Of a DNA stretch of 64,000 bases, positions 26,933 to 35,998 are shown one piece after another. The notes beneath the pieces are model-generated. The model searched no databases. It saw nothing but the letters and a program-made list of their open reading frames with translations, and was not told the origin of the DNA. This stretch comes from Stakelama pacifica (GTDB lineage: Bacteria > Pseudomonadota > Alphaproteobacteria > Sphingomonadales > Sphingomonadaceae). Position 1 is the first letter of the stretch. Each line of letters begins with the position of its first letter. Both the position numbers and the translations under genes were made by a program. Location of the stretch: NCBI RefSeq assembly GCF_004361835.1, contig NZ_SNWD01000004.1, positions 186,001 through 250,000 of the forward strand, written 5' to 3'.

Positions 26933-28405
26933 ATGCTGCGCTTCAAACCCGGCCTGTCGCTGGCGCTTGCCTGTTCCGGCCTTATCCCCGCCGCCATGCC
27001 CGCAGTTGCGCAGACGCGCCCCGCCCCGTCCGACCTGATGGAGCTTTCCATCGGCCGGGGGCAGCTCGTCAACCTGCCCGCGCCGATCAGCGATATATTC
27101 GTGGCCAGCGACACCGTTGCCGATGTGTCGGTACGCTCGCCCACCCAGCTTTATGTTTTCGCCAAGGCAGCGGGCGAGACCAATATTTACGCGACCAGCA
27201 AATCCGGCGCGGTCGTTTATGCGGCAAAGGTCAGGGTCGGTCGGAATATCGATTCGATTTCCTCGATGCTCGCGCTTGCGATGCCCGAAGCGGATATCAC
27301 CGCGACGCCGATGAACGGGCTCGTCCTGCTGACCGGCACCGTCGCCAATCCGGAGGACGTTGCCGAAGCGAACACGCTGGTGCAGGCCTATGTCGGCGAG
27401 GGCATGAAGGTCATCACACGGTTGAAAACCGCGACGCCGCTTCAGGTCAATCTGCAGGTCCGCTTCGCCGAGGTCAGCCGGACCTTCGTCAAGAATATCG
27501 GTATCAATCTGGCTTCCTCCGACGCGAGCGGCGGGTTCAAATTCGGGATCGGACAGGGCCGCACCTTCTCCAACGGATATACGCCCGGCGGCCCGCTTGG
27601 CGTTAGCGGGACGGCAACCGGGAACGGCAGCGTGTCGGCAGCCGAATCGGCGACCTCGCTGTTCGGTGCCGGAAAGCTGCTCGGCCTCGATCTCCTCGGT
27701 GCGCTCGACCTTGGCGAGACGACCGGGCAGGTCAGCGTGCTCAACACCACCAACCTGTCTGCTCTTTCCGGCGAGACCGGATCGTTTCTGGCGGGCGGGG
27801 AAATCCCCATCCCGATCTCTCAGGGACTGGGCGCGGTGTCAGTTCAGTTCAAACAATATGGTGTCAGCCTTGCCTACACACCAACCGTCCTGTCCGACGG
27901 GCGGATTTCGCTGCGGGTACGCCCCGAAGTGTCGCAGCTTTCCAGCGCCGGTGCGGTCACCATCGACAATGTCCAGATCCCGGCGCTCACCACCCGGCGC
28001 GCCGAAACCACGGTCGAACTGGGATCCGGCCAGAGCTTCATGATTGCGGGCCTGCTGTCGAACAATCACCAGAACCAGATTCAGAAGGCGCCGGGCATCG
28101 GCGATATGCCGATCCTCGGCGCGCTGTTCCGGTCGAACGGGTTTCAGCGCAACGAAACCGAACTGGTCATCGTCATCACCCCCTATCTGGTGAAGCCGAT
28201 GGACAATAGCCGCGTCGCGCTGCCCACCGACGCCTATAGCGCGCCGACCGATCTGGGGCGGCTTGTGCTGGGCCAGATGCAGGGCAGCGGCCCGGTCGCC
28301 CCCCGCCCCGCGCCGCAAATGGCGCCGCAGGAAGCCCCTCCGCCCGAACGGCGCGAGCCGCCCGCGACCAATGGCGCTGCCGCGCCCGGTTTCAGCAATT
28401 ATTGA
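26933..28405 (+). CDS. cpaC: Pilus outer-membrane secretin CpaC (RcpA)
   Basis: A 490-residue secretin that forms the outer-membrane channel for the Flp pilus. It has a signal peptide (LALACSGLIPAAMPAVAQ), an N-terminal N0-like pilus domain (GRGQLVNLPAPISDIFVASDTVADV), a BON-like region (GLVLLTGTVANPEDVAEANTLVQAYVG), and the secretin core with the C-terminal signature (TVELGSGQSFMIAGLLSNN, GIGDMPILGALFRSNGFQRNETELVIVITPYLV). A Pro-rich tail ends the protein. ATG at 26933 is chosen as it gives the signal peptide directly. Confidence 0.96.
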   Translation: MLRFKPGLSLALACSGLIPAAMPAVAQTRPAPSDLMELSIGRGQLVNLPAPISDIFVASDTVADVSVRSPTQLYVFAKAAGETNIYATSKSGAVVYAAKVRVGRNIDSISSMLALAMPEADITATPMNGLVLLTGTVANPEDVAEANTLVQAYVGEGMKVITRLKTATPLQVNLQVRFAEVSRTFVKNIGINLASSDASGGFKFGIGQGRTFSNGYTPGGPLGVSGTATGNGSVSAAESATSLFGAGKLLGLDLLGALDLGETTGQVSVLNTTNLSALSGETGSFLAGGEIPIPISQGLGAVSVQFKQYGVSLAYTPTVLSDGRISLRVRPEVSQLSSAGAVTIDNVQIPALTTRRAETTVELGSGQSFMIAGLLSNNHQNQIQKAPGIGDMPILGALFRSNGFQRNETELVIVITPYLVKPMDNSRVALPTDAYSAPTDLGRLVLGQMQGSGPVAPRPAPQMAPQEAPPPERREPPATNGAAAPGFSNY

Positions 28406-28429
28406 CCGCCGCCTTTCAGGGATATGATC

Positions 28430-29071
28430 ATGGCAAAGCATCTCACGCTTCTGACCGGCCTGCTTCCCGCGATAGTGCTGGGCGGGTGCGGCGCACCCGG
28501 CGCGTATCGCGGGCTGGAAAGCGAGCATCAGCCGGTGGTGACGCGAAGCGAATATGCGCTCGACCTGCGCACCGCGCCTCAGGGCCTCGCACCGGGCGAA
28601 GCGGATCGACTCGCCGGTTGGATGGCATCGCTCAATCTCGGCTATGGCGATGCGGTGCGGATCGCGCCGGGCGAGACCACGAACGCGGTGCGCGCCGATA
28701 TCGCTGAGGCCGCCGCGCGGTTCGGCCTCAAACTGGCGAGCGGCGCGACGCCGGCTGCTACCGTGCAGGGCCCGGTGCGGGTTATCGTCGCCCGTTCGCA
28801 CGCCGTCGTGCCGGGCTGTCCGGCGACGACATCGCTCGATCAGCCCAATTTCGATTCGCACACCAGCGTGAATTTCGGCTGTGCGATCAATTCCAATCTC
28901 GCCGCGATGATCGCCCGCCCCGAAGATCTTGTTCAGGGCCGGTCGGGCGACGGCCTTGCCGATCCCGACAGCGCGATCAAGGCGATCGACAGCTGGCGAA
29001 AACAGCCGCCCAGCGGCGAAGGCGGTCTGCCCTCGGTATCAACCCGAAGCGGCGGGGGGAGTTCGCAATGA
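28430..29071 (+). CDS. cpaD: Pilus biogenesis lipoprotein CpaD
   Basis: A 213-residue outer-membrane-associated lipoprotein that supports CpaC. The lipobox is IVLGGC with Cys20 (from the ATG at 28430). The CpaD family pattern is seen in GLAPGEADRLAGWMASLNLGYGDAVRIAPGE and CPATTSLDQPNFDSHTSVNFGCAINSNLAAMIARPEDL. AGGGA lies at good spacing for 28430; an ATG at 28424 would add two residues. Its stop overlaps cpaE by 4 bases. Confidence 0.93.
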   Translation: MAKHLTLLTGLLPAIVLGGCGAPGAYRGLESEHQPVVTRSEYALDLRTAPQGLAPGEADRLAGWMASLNLGYGDAVRIAPGETTNAVRADIAEAAARFGLKLASGATPAATVQGPVRVIVARSHAVVPGCPATTSLDQPNFDSHTSVNFGCAINSNLAAMIARPEDLVQGRSGDGLADPDSAIKAIDSWRKQPPSGEGGLPSVSTRSGGGSSQ

Positions 29072-30342
29072 ACGCGCCCTGGCGTAGCGGCCGGTCGGGC
29101 CAGCGCGAGACCTTTGCCGCCTTTGTCAGCGACGACCATTCGCTCGACGTGCTTCGCGCCTGCGCAGGCGAATCGGGCTGGGCGCCCGAACGCGCGGTCA
29201 AAGGCGGACTGCGCGAAGCGATTCGCGAACTCTCGGTATCGGCCAGTCCCAATATCCTGTTCATCGACCTTTCCGATTCGGCCGATCCGATCAGCGATAT
29301 TCATGCGCTTGCCGAAGTATGCGAACCGGGCACGGTCGTAATCACCGCAGGACAGCGCAACGATGTGCGACTGTATCGCGAGCTTCTTGCGAGCGGCATT
29401 CACGATTATCTGCTGAAACCGCTGCTGCCCGATCTGGTGAATGAAAGCCTTGCACAGGCACAGGCGATTCTTGCCGGACCGCGCGCCGAATCGCAGGGGC
29501 CGGAAAATCCCCATTGCGCGATCGCAGTGGTGGGGACGCGCGGCGGTGTGGGTGCATCGACCGTCACGACCTCGCTCGGCTGGCTGATCAGCGAGCGGCG
29601 CGGGCGGACGACGGGTATTCTGGACCTCGACCTGCATTTCGGAACCGCAGCGCTGTCGCTCGACCTCGATCCGGGCCGCGGGCTGACCGACGCGATCGAA
29701 AATCCCAGCCGCATCGACGGGCTGTTCATCGAACGCGCCATGGTGCGCGCCAACGAACGGCTGGCGATCCTGTCCGCTGAATCGCCGCTCGCCGCGCCGA
29801 TCCTTACCGACGGCACTGCCTTTTTCCAGCTGGAGGAGGAGCTGCGCGGCGCCTTCGAATGCACGCTGGTCGATATACCGCGCGATATGCTGATCCGGCA
29901 CCCGCATCTGGTGTCGGAGATGCAGCACGCCGTGATCGTCACCGAATTCACGCTGGCGGCGGCGCGCGACACCATCCGTCTATTGTCGTGGTTCAAAACC
30001 AATGCTCCGCATTGCGCGATTCTGATCGTCGCCAATCGGGTGCACCCGGCATCGCTGCTCGAAATCAGCCGCAAGGATTTCGAAACCTCGATCGAACGTT
30101 CGGTCGATCATATCGTCCCGTTCGACCAGAAGCTCGCGGCGCAGGCCGCGAAGCTCGGCAAATCGATTGCCGAGACCGGCGGGCGATCGAAGACGGTCGC
30201 ACCGCTGCTCGCGCTCGCGGAACAGGTGTCGAGCGTGGAAGATGACGCTGCCGGACGGAAAAAGACGGGGAATGAAGGTTCGCTGCTCGATAAGCTTTCC
30301 GTCCTGACCATGCGCAAGCCGGGCGGACCGAACCGAAAATGA
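29068..30342 (+). CDS. cpaE: Pilus assembly ATPase CpaE (TadZ)
   Basis: A 424-residue MinD/ParA-like protein that localises the Tad machine to its site in the cell. Residues ~15-145 form a degenerate receiver-like domain (NILFIDLSD, SGIHDYLLKPL). The deviant Walker A is GTRGGVGASTVTTSLGWLI (about 155), followed by GILDLDLHFGTAALSLD. The stop at 30340-30342 overlaps an unusual 19-codon frame that leads directly into tadB. Confidence 0.95.
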   Translation: MNAPWRSGRSGQRETFAAFVSDDHSLDVLRACAGESGWAPERAVKGGLREAIRELSVSASPNILFIDLSDSADPISDIHALAEVCEPGTVVITAGQRNDVRLYRELLASGIHDYLLKPLLPDLVNESLAQAQAILAGPRAESQGPENPHCAIAVVGTRGGVGASTVTTSLGWLISERRGRTTGILDLDLHFGTAALSLDLDPGRGLTDAIENPSRIDGLFIERAMVRANERLAILSAESPLAAPILTDGTAFFQLEEELRGAFECTLVDIPRDMLIRHPHLVSEMQHAVIVTEFTLAAARDTIRLLSWFKTNAPHCAILIVANRVHPASLLEISRKDFETSIERSVDHIVPFDQKLAAQAAKLGKSIAETGGRSKTVAPLLALAEQVSSVEDDAAGRKKTGNEGSLLDKLSVLTMRKPGGPNRK

Positions 30343-30398
30343 CGGCGAAGCTGCGCCCGTATCGGATGCTGCGCGTCGCGCGGATCGGGGCACCATGA
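30339..30398 (+). CDS. 19-codon micro-ORF bridging cpaE and tadB
   Basis: ATG at 30339 and TGA at 30396 enclose MTAKLRPYRMLRVARIGAP. The start overlaps the cpaE stop (ATGA) and the stop overlaps the tadB start (ATGA), exactly like true operon neighbours. The position is where cpaF lies in most tad operons. The peptide is basic and shows no CpaF motif. It may couple translation across the gap, or be a scar of a lost gene. It may also be chance. Confidence 0.4.
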   Translation: MTAKLRPYRMLRVARIGAP

Positions 30399-31363
30399 TG
30401 CTACCCGCGCTCATTCTGATCGGCGTGTTCACGATACTGGCCATGCTGGTGCTTGCGTTTTCCGGCCCCTCGCCGGCAAAGGCAGCGACTCGTCGGCTGT
30501 CGACGTTGCGCACCCGCCATTCGGAAACGGCGAGCGCGCGGGTAGAGGCGCAGTTGCGGCGGATTGCCGCCGGGCGGGCGAGCAAAATCGATCATGCCGC
30601 CTCGCGCCTGCTTCCCAACCCGACTGAACTTGCAAAACGGCTCGAACGCACCGGCAAGGGCTGGACGCTCGGCCAATATGCGATGGCATCGGCGGGCATT
30701 GCCGTGGTGACGATGGTGCTGCTGTGGCTGCGCGGTCTGCCGCTGCTGATCGCGCTGTTCGTCGGCATCTTTCTGGGCGCGGGGATTCCGCACAAAACGG
30801 TAGGATATCTGATCAATCGGCGGGTCAACCGCTTTACTGTGCAGTTTCCCGATGCGATCGACCTGCTGGTGCGCGGGCTGCGATCGGGTCTCCCGATCAC
30901 CGAGACGATCGGGGTGGTCGGTACGGAGGTTTCCGGCCCGACGGGAGAGGAATTTCGCTCGGTCGCCGACAAGATGAAGATCGGTCGCCCGCTCGACGCA
31001 GCGCTTCAGGAAACGGCAGATCGCCTCGGCACGCCCGAATTCCAGTTCTTCGTCATCACGATCCAGATTCAGCGCGAAACCGGCGGCAACCTCGCCGAAA
31101 CGCTCTCTAATCTCGCCGATGTGCTGCGCAAGCGCGCGCAGATGAAGCTGAAGATCAGGGCCATGTCGTCCGAATCCAAGGCATCCGCTTATATCGTCGG
31201 GTCGCTGCCCTTCATCGTGTTCGCGATGATCATGTGGCTAAGCCCCGATTATATGCTGCAATTCTTTCAAGATCCGCGCCTGATCGTCGCCGGGCTGGGC
31301 GGGATGATCTGGATGGCGATCGGCGCCTTCATCATGGCCAAAATGGTCAGTTTCGAAATTTAA
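30395..31363 (+). CDS. tadB: Tad secretion inner-membrane platform protein TadB
   Basis: A 322-residue T2SSF-family membrane protein, one half of the inner-membrane platform for Flp pilus assembly. It has two N-terminal helical segments (about 5-22 and 100-135), a cytoplasmic T2SF domain (FPDAIDLLVRGLRSGLPITETIGVV...QIQRETGGNLAETLSNLADVLR) and two C-terminal helices. The ATG at 30395 overlaps the micro-ORF stop; a second ATG follows it. tadC begins 10 bases downstream. Confidence 0.94.
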   Translation: MMLPALILIGVFTILAMLVLAFSGPSPAKAATRRLSTLRTRHSETASARVEAQLRRIAAGRASKIDHAASRLLPNPTELAKRLERTGKGWTLGQYAMASAGIAVVTMVLLWLRGLPLLIALFVGIFLGAGIPHKTVGYLINRRVNRFTVQFPDAIDLLVRGLRSGLPITETIGVVGTEVSGPTGEEFRSVADKMKIGRPLDAALQETADRLGTPEFQFFVITIQIQRETGGNLAETLSNLADVLRKRAQMKLKIRAMSSESKASAYIVGSLPFIVFAMIMWLSPDYMLQFFQDPRLIVAGLGGMIWMAIGAFIMAKMVSFEI

Positions 31364-31373
31364 TGGGGCGGGC

Positions 31374-32360
31374 ATGAACAGCAGCAACCCTACCCTGCTC
31401 GGCGTCGATATATATGCGGTCGCGACCTTATTGTCGGGTATCGCCGCCTTCGCGGTGCTGGTCGCGATCTATGCCGCGCTGACCGTCCGCGATCCCATGG
31501 CGAAGCGCGTGAAAGCACTGAACCGGCGCCGCGAACAGCTGAAGGCCGGGGTGGTCGCACCCGCCGCGAAACGGCGTGCGAAGCTCATCCAGTCGCGTGA
31601 GAGCACCGACCGGATGCGCCATTTCCTGCAATCGCTCAAAGTGCTTCAGGACGATCAGGTAAAGACCGTACAGGCAAAGCTGCTTCAGGCGGGTATCCGC
31701 AGCAGGGACCTTGCCTTTGCCGTCATTTTCGCTCGGCTGGTCCTGCCGGTCGTGCTCGGTGCGCTGGTCGGTTATATCGTCTATGGCACCGACGCGCTGG
31801 ATTGGGGTCCGCTGCAATCCTATGGCGCGGTCGCCGGCGCGCTGATCCTCAGCTACAAGGCCCCCGATCTGTATCTGAAAAACCGGATTCAGAAACGGAG
31901 CGCTGCGATCCGCAAGGGGCTGCCCGATGCGCTCGACCTGCTGGTCATTTGCGCTGAGGCGGGGCTGACGGTGGATGCCGCATTCCACCGGGTGGCGCGC
32001 GAGCTTGGCCGCGCTTATCCCGAACTGGGCGAGGAGTTCTCGCTCACCGCGATCGAACTCGGCTTTCTGACCGACCGGCGACAGGCATTCACCAATCTGG
32101 CGAGCCGGGTCGATCTGGAGGCAGTGAAGGGCGTAGTGACCACCATGATCCAGACCGAGAAATATGGCACGCCGCTCGCCTCCGCCCTGCGCACGCTGTC
32201 GGCAGAATTTCGCCATGAACGCATGATGCGGGCAGAGGAAAAGGCCGCGCGGCTGCCCGCGATCATGACGGTGCCGCTGATCCTGTTCATCCTCCCGACG
32301 CTGTTCATCGTGATCCTCGGCCCCGCCGCCTGCTCGATCAAGGACGCGCTGATCAAATAA
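31374..32360 (+). CDS. tadC: Tad secretion inner-membrane platform protein TadC
   Basis: A 328-residue T2SSF-family membrane protein, the partner of TadB. After an N-terminal helix (ATLLSGIAAFAVLVAIYAAL) come two more around 105-160 and the T2SF domain LPDALDLLVICAEAGLTVDAAFHRVARELG, with MIQTEKYGTPLASALRTLSAEFR. A final helix (PLILFILPTLFIVILGP) ends it. It is the last gene of this pilus cluster; no tadD, tadE/F/G or pilin gene follows. Confidence 0.94.
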   Translation: MNSSNPTLLGVDIYAVATLLSGIAAFAVLVAIYAALTVRDPMAKRVKALNRRREQLKAGVVAPAAKRRAKLIQSRESTDRMRHFLQSLKVLQDDQVKTVQAKLLQAGIRSRDLAFAVIFARLVLPVVLGALVGYIVYGTDALDWGPLQSYGAVAGALILSYKAPDLYLKNRIQKRSAAIRKGLPDALDLLVICAEAGLTVDAAFHRVARELGRAYPELGEEFSLTAIELGFLTDRRQAFTNLASRVDLEAVKGVVTTMIQTEKYGTPLASALRTLSAEFRHERMMRAEEKAARLPAIMTVPLILFILPTLFIVILGPAACSIKDALIK

Positions 32361-32422
32361 GCAGGTCGGAACGCTGTATCGACCGGATCGTTTACCCTGC
32401 GGAACAACGCCGGAGACAGGCT

Positions 32423-32695
32423 GTGAGCGAATTTCCCATTCATTCCGCGTCGCAGATTGCGATCCTGCTGCTCGTGCTGGTCGCGGGGTGGCTGTTCGGG
32501 CTGGCGAGCCATCCCGGCGGCAAACGGTGGAAGCAGCGCTATCGCGAACTGGAAGCCGAAACGCGCCCGCTTCGTGAGGAGCATCGCGCCGAAATCGCGG
32601 CGCGCGACCGGGAGATTGCGGAGCTGCGCGCCGAGCGTGACCGGCTGGCGCATGCCGCCGGCCGTCCTGTGACCACCGAACGCGACGCTATCTGA
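32423..32695 (+). CDS. Small membrane-anchored coiled-coil protein
   Basis: A 90-residue protein with a GTG start (32423) preceded by GGAGA. A helix (IAILLLVLVAGWLFGLA, about 11-27) is followed by a charged coiled coil (YRELEAETRPLREEHRAEIAARDREIAELRAERDRL). This looks like an inner-membrane protein with a cytoplasmic coiled-coil. It lies 62 bases after tadC but has its own ribosome site and no clear link to pili. Its 3' end overlaps the convergent gene at 32688 by 8 bases. Confidence 0.7.
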   Translation: MSEFPIHSASQIAILLLVLVAGWLFGLASHPGGKRWKQRYRELEAETRPLREEHRAEIAARDREIAELRAERDRLAHAAGRPVTTERDAI

Positions 32696-33218
32696 TCAGC
32701 GCGCCGTTAAGATAGGTTTCGACCACCTCGGCGAGCGGGACATTTCTGTCGCTCATCACCAGTGCGCTGTGGCGGAGCACCGCGCGCGGCGCTTTGCCTC
32801 GCCCGTCCCATAGACGCTCATGCGCCAGCGTCCGGCGATGCGGGTGGAGCGGCGCGATCACTGCGCCATAGGGCCGGGTTCCGCTATCGAGCGCCTTGTT
32901 CATCGCCGCAGTCAGCCGCCCGGGAACATACCAGTTCTCCGCCTCGGACAGGATGCGTTTGCCGCAGATCAGCCGCACCTTGCGATACCCCACCGGCTCT
33001 TCCGGCCCGACGCCGAGACGCTTGCGCTGCGCGGCGCTGGCCGGGCGGTGTGCGGTGCGATCGACCTCGACGCGCACCGGCACATCGCCGCAGCGGCGCT
33101 GCAATGCCGCCGTGGCGGTGGGACCGCGCAACAGGTCCGCGTCCAGAGACGCCACCAAATCCTTTTGCACGATCTCCATCACCATCGGCAGCGGCGCAGG
33201 CAGCGCCGCCACGATCAT
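32688..33218 (-). CDS. Chorismate-lyase-like fold protein coupled to ppdK
   Basis: A 176-residue protein whose pattern fits the UbiC/UTRA fold: a central strand pair VGYRKVRLICGKRILSEAENWYVPGRLT, then MNKAL....RPYGAVIAPLHPHRRTL, then VLRHSALVMSDRNVPLAEVVETYL, ending in the acidic position expected of a chorismate-lyase active site. 4-Hydroxybenzoate formation for ubiquinone is one possibility; a distinct ligand-binding role is another. The start overlaps the ppdK stop by 4 bases, so it is translated from the ppdK message. Confidence 0.55.
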   Translation of the reverse strand: MIVAALPAPLPMVMEIVQKDLVASLDADLLRGPTATAALQRRCGDVPVRVEVDRTAHRPASAAQRKRLGVGPEEPVGYRKVRLICGKRILSEAENWYVPGRLTAAMNKALDSGTRPYGAVIAPLHPHRRTLAHERLWDGRGKAPRAVLRHSALVMSDRNVPLAEVVETYLNGALIR

Positions 33219-35881
33219 CCTTTCGCCTTCAATGCCGCCTGCGCCGCGGCGAGCCGGGCGATCGGCACGCGATAGGGCGAAGCGGAGACATAATCGAGCC
33301 CGACCTTTTCACAGAAGGCGATCGAGGTTGGGTCGCCGCCATGTTCGCCGCAAATGCCGAGCTTGATATCGGGCCGGGTCTTGCGACCGCGTTCGGCGGC
33401 AATCTCGACCAGTTCACCCACGCCTTCCTCGTCCAGACTGACGAACGGGTCGCGGGCATAAATGCCCTTGTCGACATAGGTGCCGAGGAACCGGCCCGCA
33501 TCGTCGCGGCTGACGCCCAGCGTTGTCTGGGTAAGGTCGTTGGTGCCGAAGCTGAAAAACTCACCCGCCTCGGCAATTTCACCGGCTTTCAGCGCGGCGC
33601 GCGGAAGCTCGATCATCGTGCCGATCAGATAGGTGAGCGTGCGTCCCTTTTCCTCGAACACCGCTTTCGCCGCCTTTTCGACCACCGCGCGCATCAGTTC
33701 GAGCTCCTTTCTGGTCGCGACCAGCGGGATCATCACCTCAGGCGTCGGTGCATCGCCCGATTTCTCCGCGACATCGCACGCCGCCTCGAAAATCGCGCGC
33801 GCCTGCATTTCGTAGATTTCGGGATAGGTGACGCCAAGGCGGCATCCGCGATGGCCGAGCATCGGGTTGAATTCGTGCAGCTCGGCCGCACGCCGCTTCA
33901 GCTTTTCGACATCCATGCCGACCGCCTTCGCCACATCCTCGAACTCCGCATCTTCATGCGGCAGGAATTCGTGCAGCGGCGGATCGAGCAGACGGATGGT
34001 GCAGGGCAGCCCTGCCATCACCTCGAAAATCTCGGTGAAATCCTGACGCTGATGCGGCAGCAGCTTGTCGAGCGCGGCACGGCGGCCCTTCTCGTCCGAA
34101 GCGAGGATCATCTCGCGCACCGCGGTAATCCGGCCGGAATCGAAGAACATATGTTCGGTGCGGCACAGGCCGACACCCTCTGCCCCGAATTCGCGCGCAG
34201 TGCGGCAATCGGTCGGGGTTTCGGCATTGGCGCGAACCTTCAGCCGACGCCCCTTGTCCGCCCATTCCATCAGCTTTGCGAAATCGCCGGACAGTTCGGG
34301 CTTCACCGTCGGCACCGCGCCGACCATCACTTCGCCGGTCGCGCCGTCGATCGTGATGATTTCGCCCTCCTTCACCTCGCGCTGGCCGACGCGCATCACG
34401 CCTTCCTTCGCCTTGATCGAAAGCGTTCCCGCGCCGGAGACGCAGGCGCGCCCCATGCCGCGCGCCACCACGGCGGCGTGGCTGGTCATGCCGCCACGCG
34501 CGGTCAGGATACCGCGCGCCGCATGCATACCGTGAATGTCTTCCGGGCTGGTTTCGATACGGACGAGGATGACATCCTCGCCCGCCGCTGCCTGACGCTC
34601 CGCACTGTCGGCGTCGAACACCACCTTGCCGCTCGCCGCGCCCGGCGATGCGGGCAGCCCCTTGGTCAGCACATCGCGCTTCGCATCGGGGTCGAGCGTC
34701 GGGTGGAGCAACTGGTCGAGCGCCGAGGGATCGACGCGGATCACCGCCTCATCCTCGCTGATCAGCCCCTCGCCCGCCATATCGACCGCGATCTTCAGCG
34801 CGGCCTTTGCGGTACGCTTGCCCGTGCGGGTCTGGAGCATCCACAGCGTGCCGCGCTCGACCGTGAATTCGATATCCTGCATGTCGCGATAATGGAGTTC
34901 GAGCTTGTCGAAGACCCGCGCCAGCTCGGCAAAGGTCTCCGGCATCGCCTCTTCCATGCTCAGCGGCTTTGCTTCGGCATCCTCGCGCGCCTTTTTGGTG
35001 AGATATTGCGGCGTGCGAATGCCCGCCACCACATCTTCGCCCTGCGCGTTGATCAGGAATTCGCCATAATAGGCCCGCTCGCCGGTCGACGGGTTGCGCG
35101 TGAAGGCAACGCCGGTCGCCGATGTGTCGCCCATATTGCCGAACACCATCGCCTGAACATTCACGGCGGTGCCCCAGTCGCCGGGGATCGAATTGAGCCG
35201 GCGATAGACCTTTGCGCGTTCGACATTCCACGATCCGAACACCGCGCCGATCGCGGTCCAGAGCTGGTCCTTCACATCCTGCGGGAACGGCTTGCCCCAC
35301 ATTTCCTCGACCAGCGCCTTATATTCCGCCACCAGTGCCTTCAGGTCGGCAGCGGTCATTTCGGTGTCGAGGTCGTAGCCGCGATCTTCCTTCGCGATTT
35401 CCAGCGCTTCTTCGAACCGGCCATGGTCGAGGCCGAGCACGACATCGCAATACATCTGGATGAAGCGGCGATAGCTGTCCCAGGCGAAGCGTTCGTCATC
35501 CGCCTTTTTCGCCAGCCCTTCGACCGTATCGTCGTTCAGGCCAAGGTTCAGGACCGTGTCCATCATCCCCGGCATCGAAACGCGCGCGCCCGAGCGAACC
35601 GATACCAGCAGCGGGTCGGCAGCGTCGCCGAAGCGCTTTTCGGTCACGCCTTCGATATGCGCGACGCCGTTCGCCACTTCCTCATACAGGCTGTCGGGGA
35701 AGGTTTCGCCTTCCTCATAATAGCGCGTGCACATTTCGGTGCTGATCGTGAAGCCCGGCGGGACCGGCAGACCGATTGAGGCCATTTCAGCAAGGTTCGC
35801 GCCCTTGCCGCCAAGAAGGTTTTTATCTCCCTGGCCGCCATCGGAAATCCCGCCGCCGAAACGGTAGACATATTGAGTCAT
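33215..35881 (-). CDS. ppdK: Pyruvate, phosphate dikinase
   Basis: An 888-residue enzyme interconverting pyruvate, ATP and phosphate with PEP, AMP and pyrophosphate. The N-terminal ATP-grasp part begins TQYVYRFGGGISDGGQGDKNLLGGKGANLAEMASIGLPVPPGFTI. The central phosphohistidine domain has GGMTSHAAVVARGMGRACVSG with the catalytic His. The C-terminal PEP-binding TIM barrel has GLCRTEHMFF and FSFGTNDLTQTTLGVSRDD. The ATG at 35881 has AGGAA at suitable distance. It lies 117 bases after glyS on the same strand. Confidence 0.97.
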   Translation of the reverse strand: MTQYVYRFGGGISDGGQGDKNLLGGKGANLAEMASIGLPVPPGFTISTEMCTRYYEEGETFPDSLYEEVANGVAHIEGVTEKRFGDAADPLLVSVRSGARVSMPGMMDTVLNLGLNDDTVEGLAKKADDERFAWDSYRRFIQMYCDVVLGLDHGRFEEALEIAKEDRGYDLDTEMTAADLKALVAEYKALVEEMWGKPFPQDVKDQLWTAIGAVFGSWNVERAKVYRRLNSIPGDWGTAVNVQAMVFGNMGDTSATGVAFTRNPSTGERAYYGEFLINAQGEDVVAGIRTPQYLTKKAREDAEAKPLSMEEAMPETFAELARVFDKLELHYRDMQDIEFTVERGTLWMLQTRTGKRTAKAALKIAVDMAGEGLISEDEAVIRVDPSALDQLLHPTLDPDAKRDVLTKGLPASPGAASGKVVFDADSAERQAAAGEDVILVRIETSPEDIHGMHAARGILTARGGMTSHAAVVARGMGRACVSGAGTLSIKAKEGVMRVGQREVKEGEIITIDGATGEVMVGAVPTVKPELSGDFAKLMEWADKGRRLKVRANAETPTDCRTAREFGAEGVGLCRTEHMFFDSGRITAVREMILASDEKGRRAALDKLLPHQRQDFTEIFEVMAGLPCTIRLLDPPLHEFLPHEDAEFEDVAKAVGMDVEKLKRRAAELHEFNPMLGHRGCRLGVTYPEIYEMQARAIFEAACDVAEKSGDAPTPEVMIPLVATRKELELMRAVVEKAAKAVFEEKGRTLTYLIGTMIELPRAALKAGEIAEAGEFFSFGTNDLTQTTLGVSRDDAGRFLGTYVDKGIYARDPFVSLDEEGVGELVEIAAERGRKTRPDIKLGICGEHGGDPTSIAFCEKVGLDYVSASPYRVPIARLAAAQAALKAKG

Positions 35882-35998
35882 TATGTGCGTTCCTGCCCTT
35901 TCATCCAAACGGTTCCTGGGGAGGGAAACCCGTGGAAAGCGGTTTTGCTTCACATATTTCGCGCTGATTCCGGCATGAAATGCCGCTTTATCCGATAG

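Noticed and set aside
30339-30398. The idea that the micro-ORF is a recognisable remnant of CpaF
   Set aside because: The 19 residues match no CpaF end that I can recall; only its position suggests this, so it is kept as a possibility in the findings.
32762-35779. A 1005-codon open frame antisense to ppdK
   Set aside because: Same reason: it shadows ppdK, with no ribosome site or recognisable domain.
35971-35985. CGGCAT-GAA-ATGCCG hairpin between glyS and ppdK as a terminator
   Set aside because: Only 6 bp and no T run on the minus strand; left unassigned.
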